Assembly (NCBI RefSeq): GCF_000337535.1
Contig: NZ_AOIP01000032.1
Span: 156,896-220,895, forward strand
DNA: 64,000 nucleotides
Source of the DNA: Natrialba aegyptia DSM 13077
GTDB lineage: Archaea; Halobacteriota; Halobacteria; Halobacteriales; Natrialbaceae
Direction: 5' to 3'
Part shown: positions 1 through 6,389 of the stretch, one piece after another
Numbering within the stretch: position 1 is the stretch's first letter
How the letters are laid out: every line of letters begins with the position of its first letter
Translations under genes and position numbers: made by a program
The notes under the pieces: model-generated
What the model saw: only the letters and a program-made list of their open reading frames with translations
What the model was told of the DNA's origin: nothing
Database searches by the model: none

Positions 1-99
1 CGCCATCAGCCGCTGTGTCGGCTTCTTGTCCTCGACCTCCGCGAGAGCGTCGCGGAGGTCGTCGAGGGTGGCGGCGTCAAGTGTAGCCAGACCATAGAG
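1..99 (-). pseudogene. IS630-type transposase, N-terminal fragment (cut by window edge)
   Basis: Thirty-three codons are open on the minus strand and run off the left edge. The peptide (ATLDDLRDAL followed by EVEDKKPTQRL) matches, from memory, the N-terminal helix-turn-helix start of haloarchaeal IS630-family transposases. A TAA lies directly upstream at 100-102, and no ATG, GTG or TTG occurs between that stop and the conserved part. The gene therefore either starts at an unusual codon or has lost its start. The IS end should lie within about 100-130. The remainder of the element is outside the window, so its intactness cannot be judged. Confidence 0.6.
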
Positions 100-134
100 T
101 TACACTCCAGCCTAAAAAATATTCAGCCGACAGT

Positions 135-269
135 ATGAATCAAGAGTGGCCAAAAGAAAAACTGAGCGAACGGGCTAATGTGACAGTAGATATTTTGGAT
201 GAACACTATGACTCAAGAACAGAGCATGAACAGGCAGAGACAAGACGACAATACTTAGACAGCCTCTAA
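135..269 (+). pseudogene. C-terminal remnant of a tyrosine integrase (XerC/D-like)
   Basis: A 44-codon frame encodes a peptide with the pattern WPKEKLSERANV, then LDEHYDSRTE, then RRQYLDSL. This resembles the last part of haloarchaeal phage-type tyrosine recombinases, where the Tyr of an HYDxRT motif (residue 25 here) would be the catalytic nucleophile. The R-H-R part of the active site is absent. In frame, the reading extends upstream only to 87, where it meets the transposase remnant. This suggests that insertion of the IS removed the rest of the gene. It could instead be translated from the ATG at 135 as a small protein. The base composition is AT-rich like the following two genes. Confidence 0.55.
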
Positions 270-311
270 CCAATCATTCATTCTGTTTTATATGTACTCA
301 TTTGGCCAATA

Positions 312-326
312 GCCTTATATAATAAC
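312..326 (+). promoter_or_regulatory. TATA box for the 346-1805 cassette
   Basis: The run CTTATATAATAA at 314-325 is centred about 27 bp before the ATG at 346. This is the usual position for a haloarchaeal leaderless transcript beginning at or next to the start codon. No Shine-Dalgarno sequence is visible before 346, which agrees with leaderless translation. Confidence 0.6.
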
Positions 327-345
327 AGTAGTATTATACCTATAA

Positions 346-1191
346 ATGTCTGATACAAAATTCTATTTTGCTAAATTCGGCATTTCAGGAACGCTTCCAG
401 TTCAAGGGCAATACGATGTAGCTCGATCACATGAAGAGAGGAAACGTGATGTGTTAGAGCAGTACCTGCATCATGATGGTCCTGTTGTTACCTCTGAGAG
501 TGGCAACTGGTATTTCGGACGTATTGACGAGCATAATGGGCTGATATATGGGAAGTTTGGGAAAACCTACTCTGACGAGCCAACCCGCTATGATGAAGAA
601 GAAGGTGATTTTGTCGAGTTAGATGAAGAAACTACTGATGCTGATTATTCGATGTTCATTCTTGACTTTGAGAGACGAATCATCATATTCAGTTCCACCT
701 ATAGGGTTAGGAATAGTAACTTCATAACCAATATCCAAGACGGCTACAAGAACATCATAGGAGAAGCATCCGAACTAAGGCTCAGATTGCTTGAGAATGA
801 TGCAGACCTACAACACGTTCTTGAAGAGTATCCAATTTATGAAATTGATGCTGAACTCAGACCCACTAATCCTGGACCTGACCCTGCTTTTGAAGAGTTG
901 GATGAATCCATGCAGGAAATGATGGTAGAAAGACTCGGTATTACTGCGGAGCAGTTCAATGGAGACGGTATCAACGTTCATGAAGACTTTATTCAACAAG
1001 TAACGAGCATGTCTATGTCTGAGTACGGGGAATCGTGGAGAGTGAAATATGGCGACGATGAGGTGCTTAAGGTAGTATCGTCTGAGTCTGAGCCAGCGAC
1101 AACACAGATTGATGAGGAGATCGATGGACTTGGTGCGCTCAGAAACTACTCTCAAGAATTATTGCAAAACGCTATAGCATATCTTGACTAA
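346..1191 (+). CDS. Unknown 281-aa soluble protein, first gene of a two-gene cassette
   Basis: I do not recognise the family. The protein is acidic, has no signal peptide or membrane helix, and looks like an alpha/beta protein. Its N-terminal half (about residues 1-130) is rich in beta-strand-like stretches such as YFGRIDEHNG and MFILDFERRIIIF. The C-terminal half is more helical. Its stop codon overlaps the start of the next gene in TAATG, so the two are translationally coupled. The cassette is much poorer in GC than the surrounding chromosome and sits inside an element remnant next to tRNA-Trp. A soluble protein of this size coupled to a small membrane protein recalls RexA-RexB and KwaB-KwaA in layout only; that comparison is inference. 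Confidence 0.75.
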   Translation: MSDTKFYFAKFGISGTLPVQGQYDVARSHEERKRDVLEQYLHHDGPVVTSESGNWYFGRIDEHNGLIYGKFGKTYSDEPTRYDEEEGDFVELDEETTDADYSMFILDFERRIIIFSSTYRVRNSNFITNIQDGYKNIIGEASELRLRLLENDADLQHVLEEYPIYEIDAELRPTNPGPDPAFEELDESMQEMMVERLGITAEQFNGDGINVHEDFIQQVTSMSMSEYGESWRVKYGDDEVLKVVSSESEPATTQIDEEIDGLGALRNYSQELLQNAIAYLD

Positions 1192-1805
1192 TGGTTACCT
1201 CTCGATCTTGGAAACGACTTAAAAAATACGGGATCAAAGAGATCCTTCTATCAAAATATCTCATACTACCATTAGTCATCACTATTGGGAGCTATTTTCT
1301 GATCTCTGATCTATTTTCCAACCCAGGAATGCGAAATTTTGTTAGTTCAGCCACAGGTGTCTCGCAATCACTTATTGCAGTCACACTTACTGGACTTGCT
1401 ATTCTTGTCTCCTTTTCTGACAAGAAATTTCTGTCATTCCTAAGGAAGAACGATACTTTTGAGAAATTATTAGCTATATTTGAATATACAGTCACACTTG
1501 CTATTATTACATCGTTCTATGGTGTGTTCCTCCAGTCAGTTTCTTTTGAGAAATGGGTTTTCTTTATCTTCTTTTTCTTATTCATTCATCTTTTGGCATC
1601 CATAAGCGCCTTAGTATCAACGATCCTCCGGTTCTCAGAAACTAAAGCAAAATATGAAGGACTCAAGGATTTCGATGAGGGGAATATGTCTGAAGAAATG
1701 AAGGAAGATCTGGATCACATCAGAGATCAGATTAGTACTGAGAACAGTTCCTCATCAGAGAGTGTATCTGATGACGAGCCTGAGCTGGAAAAAGAGTCTT
1801 TATAG
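1191..1805 (+). CDS. Four-helix membrane protein, second gene of the cassette
   Basis: The 204-aa protein has a basic N-terminus (residues 1-16), hydrophobic segments at about 22-42, 57-77, 91-113 and 120-145, and a charged, Ser/Glu-rich cytoplasmic tail from about 150 onward. There is no signal peptide and no recognisable enzyme motif. A short loop with SDKKFLSFLRKND between helices 2 and 3 looks like a conserved cytosolic element. Translation begins in TAATG at the end of the upstream gene, giving a 1-nt overlap. The fixed pairing with a soluble partner suggests the membrane protein is its effector or anchor. A role in defence is inference. Confidence 0.75.
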   Translation: MVTSRSWKRLKKYGIKEILLSKYLILPLVITIGSYFLISDLFSNPGMRNFVSSATGVSQSLIAVTLTGLAILVSFSDKKFLSFLRKNDTFEKLLAIFEYTVTLAIITSFYGVFLQSVSFEKWVFFIFFFLFIHLLASISALVSTILRFSETKAKYEGLKDFDEGNMSEEMKEDLDHIRDQISTENSSSSESVSDDEPELEKESL

Positions 1806-1937
1806 CAAACGTTAGACTCCATTGAGTGGGGTAGTTGAAACGATAGAAGTTTCACTTTCACCGACCATCATACAAGAGAACCGCCTTACAGAGCTGAACA
1901 TCGTAACTGCTACGACTGAAAACTCAGAGAGAGTCTG

Positions 1938-1961
1938 GGGTGTTCTTTATAAGTAACACCC
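1938..1961. terminator. Inverted repeat between the cassette and tRNA-Trp
   Basis: GGGTGTT at 1938-1944 pairs exactly with AACACCC at 1955-1961 around a 10-nt loop that contains TTTATAA. It lies downstream of both the cassette (plus strand) and tRNA-Trp (minus strand), so it may end either transcript. There is no strong T-tract, and a protein-binding site is equally possible. Confidence 0.35.
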
Positions 1962-1997
1962 TCACGTATGCGGGTTAAGGATAAGTCGTTGCGGTAA

Positions 1998-2172
1998 TGG
2001 GGTCGGAGGGATTTGAACCCCCGATCGACTGATATCTCCGGTGCGCCTCGGAACTCCAGAGGGTCATCACACGGACACTGATCAGGTGCCCGATCAGTAT
2101 ATCAGTCTGGAGTGTCGTCCCGGGCGCGGTGCCTCTGGAGTCAGTCGCCATCCCTGGCTTGGCCACGACCCC
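1998..2172 (-). tRNA. tRNA-Trp (anticodon CCA) with a box C/D-type intron
   Basis: The 5' exon is 2135-2172 and the 3' exon is 1998-2033. Acceptor halves GGGGTCG and CGACCCC pair fully, with discriminator A at 1998 and no encoded CCA. Anticodon CCA lies at 2136-2138 on the minus strand. The 101-nt intron (2034-2134) interrupts after position 37 and carries GTGATGA (plus 2064-2070), a box C motif, together with CTGA box D-like motifs. This is the well-known haloarchaeal Trp intron that guides 2'-O-methylation of its own pre-tRNA. The 3' end adjoins the AT-rich element remnant, so this tRNA is the likely integration site. Confidence 0.95.
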
Positions 2173-2195
2173 TCGATATCCCGTTGGGGGATAGT

Positions 2196-2212
2196 GCCTA
2201 AAGTGGTTTCGA
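2196..2212 (-). promoter_or_regulatory. Promoter of tRNA-Trp
   Basis: On the minus strand the sequence reads CGAAACCACTTTAGG. It contains a BRE-like CGAAACC and a TTTA box about 28 bp before the tRNA 5' end. The tRNA-Leu gene at 34315 has the same arrangement (CGAAACC followed by TTTAA), which supports the call. Confidence 0.5.
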
Positions 2213-2218
2213 TTCGGA

Positions 2219-3307
2219 CTACAGCCACGGGGCGCGGCCCTCGGTTTCGGTCGTATCGTCGCTCGGATAGGGGCCATCGTCCGCGTCCGACGCTGCATCC
2301 GCTTGTTCCTCCTCGTGTTCAACACCGCCGTCCGTCTCAGAGACACCGTGGTGCTTGCGATCTCCCTCGCGGCTGGTAGTATCCCCGCCATCAGAGAGTG
2401 GACCGGTGCCGACAGCGGGAACGAACGAGGCAGCCGTTCGCGCCGCCGATGATCCGCCTGATTCCGTTGCGTTCACCGGCAGCGATTCTGACGCAGCCGT
2501 CGCCGAGGGAACGGACGGAGTCTCGTCATCCGATCCGCGCTGGTTCGTGATCGTCGAACTCGCCGAGGCAGTCTCGTCGCTATCGAACGGAATATCGATC
2601 GCGAAGACGGCCGCAACGACGAGGGCAGCCAGTGGGGCCTGTCCGAAGCCCATCCCGACCAGGGACAGTGGCAACAGCCCGAGTGCAACGGCGCTGCCGA
2701 AGCGGAAGCGATCGATGTCCATGTACTCGCGCAGATAGGGGCCGCTGATTGCGATGGCGAGTGCAAATGCAACCCCGGTCACGGCTGCCAACGTGGCGTT
2801 GGCCACGAGTGCCGGATCGTTCATGAGTGCAAGCGTGACACCGCTTGGGTCGATACTCGCGACCATCCCTAGACCGATAATAACGCCAGGGCTTGGCAGG
2901 TATTCGCCGATCGTTGCGCTTGCCGTCTTCGCTGCGATTGCGAGGATGACGACGGCGGCGAACCGCTCGATAATCGCCTCGTGAAGCAGACTTCCGATTG
3001 CGGGAGCGAGCGCAGCCTGGACGGCGGCAAGCAGTATTAGCGGAATACCGACGAGCAAGACGATCGCGACCTGCTCGCGCGGGGTGCCGGTCATCTCGGC
3101 GAGCATGACGGCGACGGTGGCACTGCCACCGAAGATCAGCAGGCCGGTCTGGATGGCACTCGAAGGACTATCGATTGCACCGGCGAGGATAAGCGCCGGG
3201 AAGACGCCATCGACCAGCGGGAGCATCATCACCAGCGCTAACAGTCGAGCGTCACCCCCTACTAATCGCTCGAGACGAAGGGCAACCGGGTGCTGGGACG
3301 TACTCAT
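2219..3307 (-). CDS. DUF5794 family membrane protein
   Basis: This 362-aa protein has about seven hydrophobic segments in residues 20-235, followed by a long Ser/Asp/Thr/Glu-rich tail (about 240-362) that should be disordered in the cytoplasm. The pattern of an early LVDGVFPALILAG helix and a later IDPSGVTLALMN segment fits the DUF5794 family of Halobacteria, whose function is unknown. tRNA-Trp follows 46 bp downstream in the same direction. The start ATG at 3307 begins MSTSQHPVALRLERL, and no better start is seen. Confidence 0.8.
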   Translation of the reverse strand: MSTSQHPVALRLERLVGGDARLLALVMMLPLVDGVFPALILAGAIDSPSSAIQTGLLIFGGSATVAVMLAEMTGTPREQVAIVLLVGIPLILLAAVQAALAPAIGSLLHEAIIERFAAVVILAIAAKTASATIGEYLPSPGVIIGLGMVASIDPSGVTLALMNDPALVANATLAAVTGVAFALAIAISGPYLREYMDIDRFRFGSAVALGLLPLSLVGMGFGQAPLAALVVAAVFAIDIPFDSDETASASSTITNQRGSDDETPSVPSATAASESLPVNATESGGSSAARTAASFVPAVGTGPLSDGGDTTSREGDRKHHGVSETDGGVEHEEEQADAASDADDGPYPSDDTTETEGRAPWL

Positions 3308-3782
3308 CGTTCAGGGACGATGGCCATGACCCGAGGCCAGTGGGTGATGTGATAACCGGCTCCGCACGGACTGGACTCCATCACACCAGTTTGCCAGGGC
3401 GGACCGATTCGGCCACTGCGCCCGGCGAATGCCTCGTGCTGTGAGTTTGAGTGAAATTGTAAATTTCCCGAACATATTTTTCGCGGCGGAGACGGCGGTC
3501 GTCCGGCCAACGGTTCGGGTCTCGCTGGAACTCACAGCGTTCATACACGAGTGGAATACCGGCCCGTCAATAAACGTTGCGTGAGATACGGTTACACAAC
3601 TCGGCATACTTTTGCCGTCGACGGCCATATCCTGACGAAGGTGCACTAATCTGATCGATCGGTTCCAACTCTCAACCTGACCGGCGTATCGGTGGACGGG
3701 ACGAGTTCAGCTATCCCGTCAGCGATTCTCACTCCGGTTCCCATCTCGCAACGCTTTTTGCCCGGGCGTTCGGACAGTTTAC
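3308..3782. other. Divergent intergenic region, no gene seen
   Basis: This 475-bp gap separates the divergent DUF5794 and guaB genes. The small frames in it have no recognisable product and unlikely composition. It presumably holds both promoters. A CTTTTTG stretch around 3757 is a plausible TATA element about 25 bp before guaB. A small RNA cannot be excluded. Confidence 0.4.
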
Positions 3783-5285
3783 ATGGCGAACGACGTTCCA
3801 GAGCACGAGCCGTATTCTTCGAAACTCCAGGTACCAGAAGCGCTTACGTTCGACGACGTCCTCCTTCGACCGAAGGAGAGCCGTGTCGAACCGGACGACG
3901 CGGATCTCACGTCGAACGTCTCGAAAACCGTCGAGGTCTCCGTTCCGATCCTGTCGGCGGCGATGGACACCGTCACCGAGAGCGACATGGCCATCGCGAT
4001 GGCTCGCCACGGCGGCCTCGGCGTCCTTCATCGAAACATGAACGTCGACGAGATGGTCGACGAGATCGAACGCGTCAAGCGCGCCGACGAACTCGTTATT
4101 CCCTTCGACTCGGTCGTCACTGCCGACCCGGAAATGTCGGTCCGCGAGGTTGACGACCTGATGGCCCGAGAGGGCGTCGGCGGCGCACCGGTCGTCAACA
4201 CCAACGGCGAAGTCCTTGGGATCATCTCGAGTACCGACATCCGGCCGCACCTCGAGGTCAACGAGGACGACCCCGTCACGGAGGCGATGACCGACGAGGT
4301 CATCACGGCCCCCGAAGACATCGACGCCCGCGAGGCGTTCGACCTGATGTACGAACACAAGATCGAGCGCGTCCCCGTCGTCGACGACGAGAACCTGCTG
4401 GTCGGACTCGTCACGATGCAGGGCATTCTCCAGCGCCGCGAGTACAAGGAAGCCGTCCGCGACGAGGACGGCCGCCTCCGCTGTGGCGTCGCCGTCAGCC
4501 CGTTCGAACGGGACCGCGCCGAGGCCGCGGACGAGGCCGGCGCGGACGTGCTCTTTATCGACACCGCACACGCGCACAACATGAACGTCATCGACGGCGC
4601 TCGCGAGATCAAAGAGCGCGTCGACGCCGATGTCGTCGTCGGCAACGTCGGGACCCGAGAGGCCGCCGCTGAACTCGTCGACTTTGCGGACGGAATCAAG
4701 GTCGGCATCGGCCCCGGATCGATCTGTACGACTCGCGTCGTCTCCGGCTCCGGGATGCCACAGATCACGGCCGTCGCCCAGGTAGCCGACGTTGCCAACG
4801 AACACGACGTTCCCGTCATTGCGGATGGTGGCATTCGCTATTCCGGCGACGCGATCAAAGCGGTCGCAGCCGGTGCCGACGCCGTCATGCTCGGCTCGTA
4901 TTTCGCCGGGACCGACGAGGCACCCGGTCGCGTCGTCACGATGAACGGCAAGAAGTACAAACAGTATCGCGGCATGGGTAGCGTCGGTGCGATGAAATCC
5001 GGCGACAGCGACCGCTACCTCAAGGAAGAACCCGACGAAGACGACGAGTACGTTCCCGAAGGCGTCGAGGCGGCGACACCGTATAAGGGCTCGCTCCAGT
5101 CCGAACTCCACCAGCTCGCAGGCGGAATGCAGTCCGGCATGGGTTACGTCGGTGCAGAGACGATCCCGGCGTTCAAGGAGCGATCAGAGTTCGTCCGCGT
5201 CTCTTCGGCAGGGCAGGCGGAGAGCCACGCCCACGACGTGGTGATTACGGACGAAGCACCGAACTACTCGCCGGACGATAGCTAG
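3783..5285 (+). CDS. guaB: Inosine-5'-monophosphate dehydrogenase
   Basis: GuaB oxidises IMP to XMP with NAD, the committed step of GMP synthesis, in the cytoplasm. The 500-aa length is normal. The TIM barrel begins with LTFDDVLLRP and is interrupted by a pair of CBS domains (about residues 100-220) that bind adenine nucleotides. The catalytic loop GPGSICTT places the nucleophilic Cys at residue 315. The flap region contains YRGMGSVGAM and EGVEAATPYKG, both typical of the family. It is transcribed alone. The neighbour to the right is convergent, with only 3 bp between the two genes. Confidence 0.98.
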   Translation: MANDVPEHEPYSSKLQVPEALTFDDVLLRPKESRVEPDDADLTSNVSKTVEVSVPILSAAMDTVTESDMAIAMARHGGLGVLHRNMNVDEMVDEIERVKRADELVIPFDSVVTADPEMSVREVDDLMAREGVGGAPVVNTNGEVLGIISSTDIRPHLEVNEDDPVTEAMTDEVITAPEDIDAREAFDLMYEHKIERVPVVDDENLLVGLVTMQGILQRREYKEAVRDEDGRLRCGVAVSPFERDRAEAADEAGADVLFIDTAHAHNMNVIDGAREIKERVDADVVVGNVGTREAAAELVDFADGIKVGIGPGSICTTRVVSGSGMPQITAVAQVADVANEHDVPVIADGGIRYSGDAIKAVAAGADAVMLGSYFAGTDEAPGRVVTMNGKKYKQYRGMGSVGAMKSGDSDRYLKEEPDEDDEYVPEGVEAATPYKGSLQSELHQLAGGMQSGMGYVGAETIPAFKERSEFVRVSSAGQAESHAHDVVITDEAPNYSPDDS

Positions 5286-5288
5286 TCG

Positions 5289-5774
5289 CTAACTGAGGAC
5301 GAACGAGTTCCCACACTCGGTGCAGGTGAGTCGAAACTGGCCGTCATCGGTGAGTTCGAGGCCGTGGCCCCGTTCGGTTTCGCACTCCTGGCAGTAGACG
5401 AGCGATTCGATCTGGTCCCAGTCGTGTTGTGAGCCCGGGGCACCGAACGCGAAGCCGACGACGGGTTCGTCAGCGTCTTCGGGGTTGTACCCCTGCTGGA
5501 AGTCGCCGGGGGCGAATCGGATCACCTCGCCCGCATCGACGGTGGCGGTCCCGTTTTCCGTGTCGAACGCCGCCGTCCCCGACTGGATGTAGAAGACTTC
5601 CTCCTGATCGTGGTGGGTGTGAAAGCCGCCCGAGAAGGACTCGCCGGGCTCGAGTTCGAAGTAGTTCATCGCGAAGTCCGACAGACCGAGCGCCTGTGAG
5701 ATCGGTCGCCGGACGGAGTGGACGGCCATCGGATTCGGCTGGTTTTCGACCTCGTCGATCGTGACGCGTTCCAT
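5289..5774 (-). CDS. Cupin domain protein with C-terminal zinc-ribbon-like tail
   Basis: The product is 161 aa from the ATG at 5774 (MERVTIDEVEN). A longer upstream frame exists but overlaps the next gene's promoter and has unlikely composition. Residues about 35-110 form a conserved beta-barrel cupin with GGFHTHHDQEEVFYI and APGDFQQGYN, giving His/Glu ligands for a metal. The last 40 residues carry CQEC and CTEC, a four-Cys zinc ribbon. The substrate is unknown; such proteins are often annotated only as cupins. It converges on guaB. Confidence 0.85.
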   Translation of the reverse strand: MERVTIDEVENQPNPMAVHSVRRPISQALGLSDFAMNYFELEPGESFSGGFHTHHDQEEVFYIQSGTAAFDTENGTATVDAGEVIRFAPGDFQQGYNPEDADEPVVGFAFGAPGSQHDWDQIESLVYCQECETERGHGLELTDDGQFRLTCTECGNSFVLS

Positions 5775-5891
5775 ACGCGGGTGTTCACGGAGATCAACAT
5801 AAATCCCAGTGGCAAGTTTTCGAGAGACGTGCTGTTGTATACCCGACGACGAAGAGTAACGCCTACAGGTATCGGCTCCAGATGAAGAATT

Positions 5892-6380
5892 GTGAACCGC
5901 CGTACGGTCATCCAGTCTGCTGGTGTGGGTGCCCTCGTTGGACTTTCGGGCTGTATCGAGGGCGTCCAGGAGCATTTCATGGGGAGCGTGCAGGGCGTGA
6001 TCCCGATGGAGATCCACAGCGAGGCGAGTCGCTCTTATAACATCCAGATTCAGGCATACGAACGGAAAACAAACCGACAGACCTACGATCATAGTTTCGC
6101 CGTCACGCCGGGCGAAAACGTCCAGCCGGAGCACCTAAGCGCCGTCAACCAGAGCCTTCAAATCGTAAAACACGGCGAGGAGGATGGCCAGGAGACGGTT
6201 CGAGAGGTCTCTATTTCGGGCGAAACTGAGCTGGTTTTGGTCACGATCACCGACGACGATCTGGAGATAGAGGCCCGTTATGACGAGACTGAGACGGGTG
6301 TTCCGAATAGCAATAACACGACAAACGAGACAGCTACCAACGAGACACCGAACGAAACGACCAACGAAACGGACGAGTGA
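5892..6380 (+). CDS. Small Tat lipoprotein
   Basis: The 162-aa protein starts at GTG 5892. The N-terminus RRTVIQ followed by a hydrophobic stretch and LSGC is a twin-arginine signal with a lipobox (Cys at residue 21). It should be exported folded and anchored by lipid to the outer face of the membrane. The middle is a beta-rich domain of unknown function, and the last 30 residues are a repetitive Asn-Glu-Thr linker (NETATNETPNE). The dead gene at 13423-13817 encodes a protein with a similar plan. It is divergent from the cupin and converges on the YcaO gene. Confidence 0.75.
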   Translation: MNRRTVIQSAGVGALVGLSGCIEGVQEHFMGSVQGVIPMEIHSEASRSYNIQIQAYERKTNRQTYDHSFAVTPGENVQPEHLSAVNQSLQIVKHGEEDGQETVREVSISGETELVLVTITDDDLEIEARYDETETGVPNSNNTTNETATNETPNETTNETDE

Positions 6381-6389
6381 CGCCGCTGC

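Noticed and set aside
1838..1870. CRISPR-like GTTGAAAC with a nearby inverted GTTTC
   Set aside because: There is one copy only and no spacers or regular array around it.
3311..3646. 111-codon frame between DUF5794 and guaB
   Set aside because: No motif, no hydrophobic or acidic pattern typical of this genome, and no plausible promoter position.
3729..5111. 460-codon open frame on the minus strand
   Set aside because: It is the antisense shadow of guaB; its Asp/Val/Arg-rich composition is the usual mirror of a GC-rich gene.
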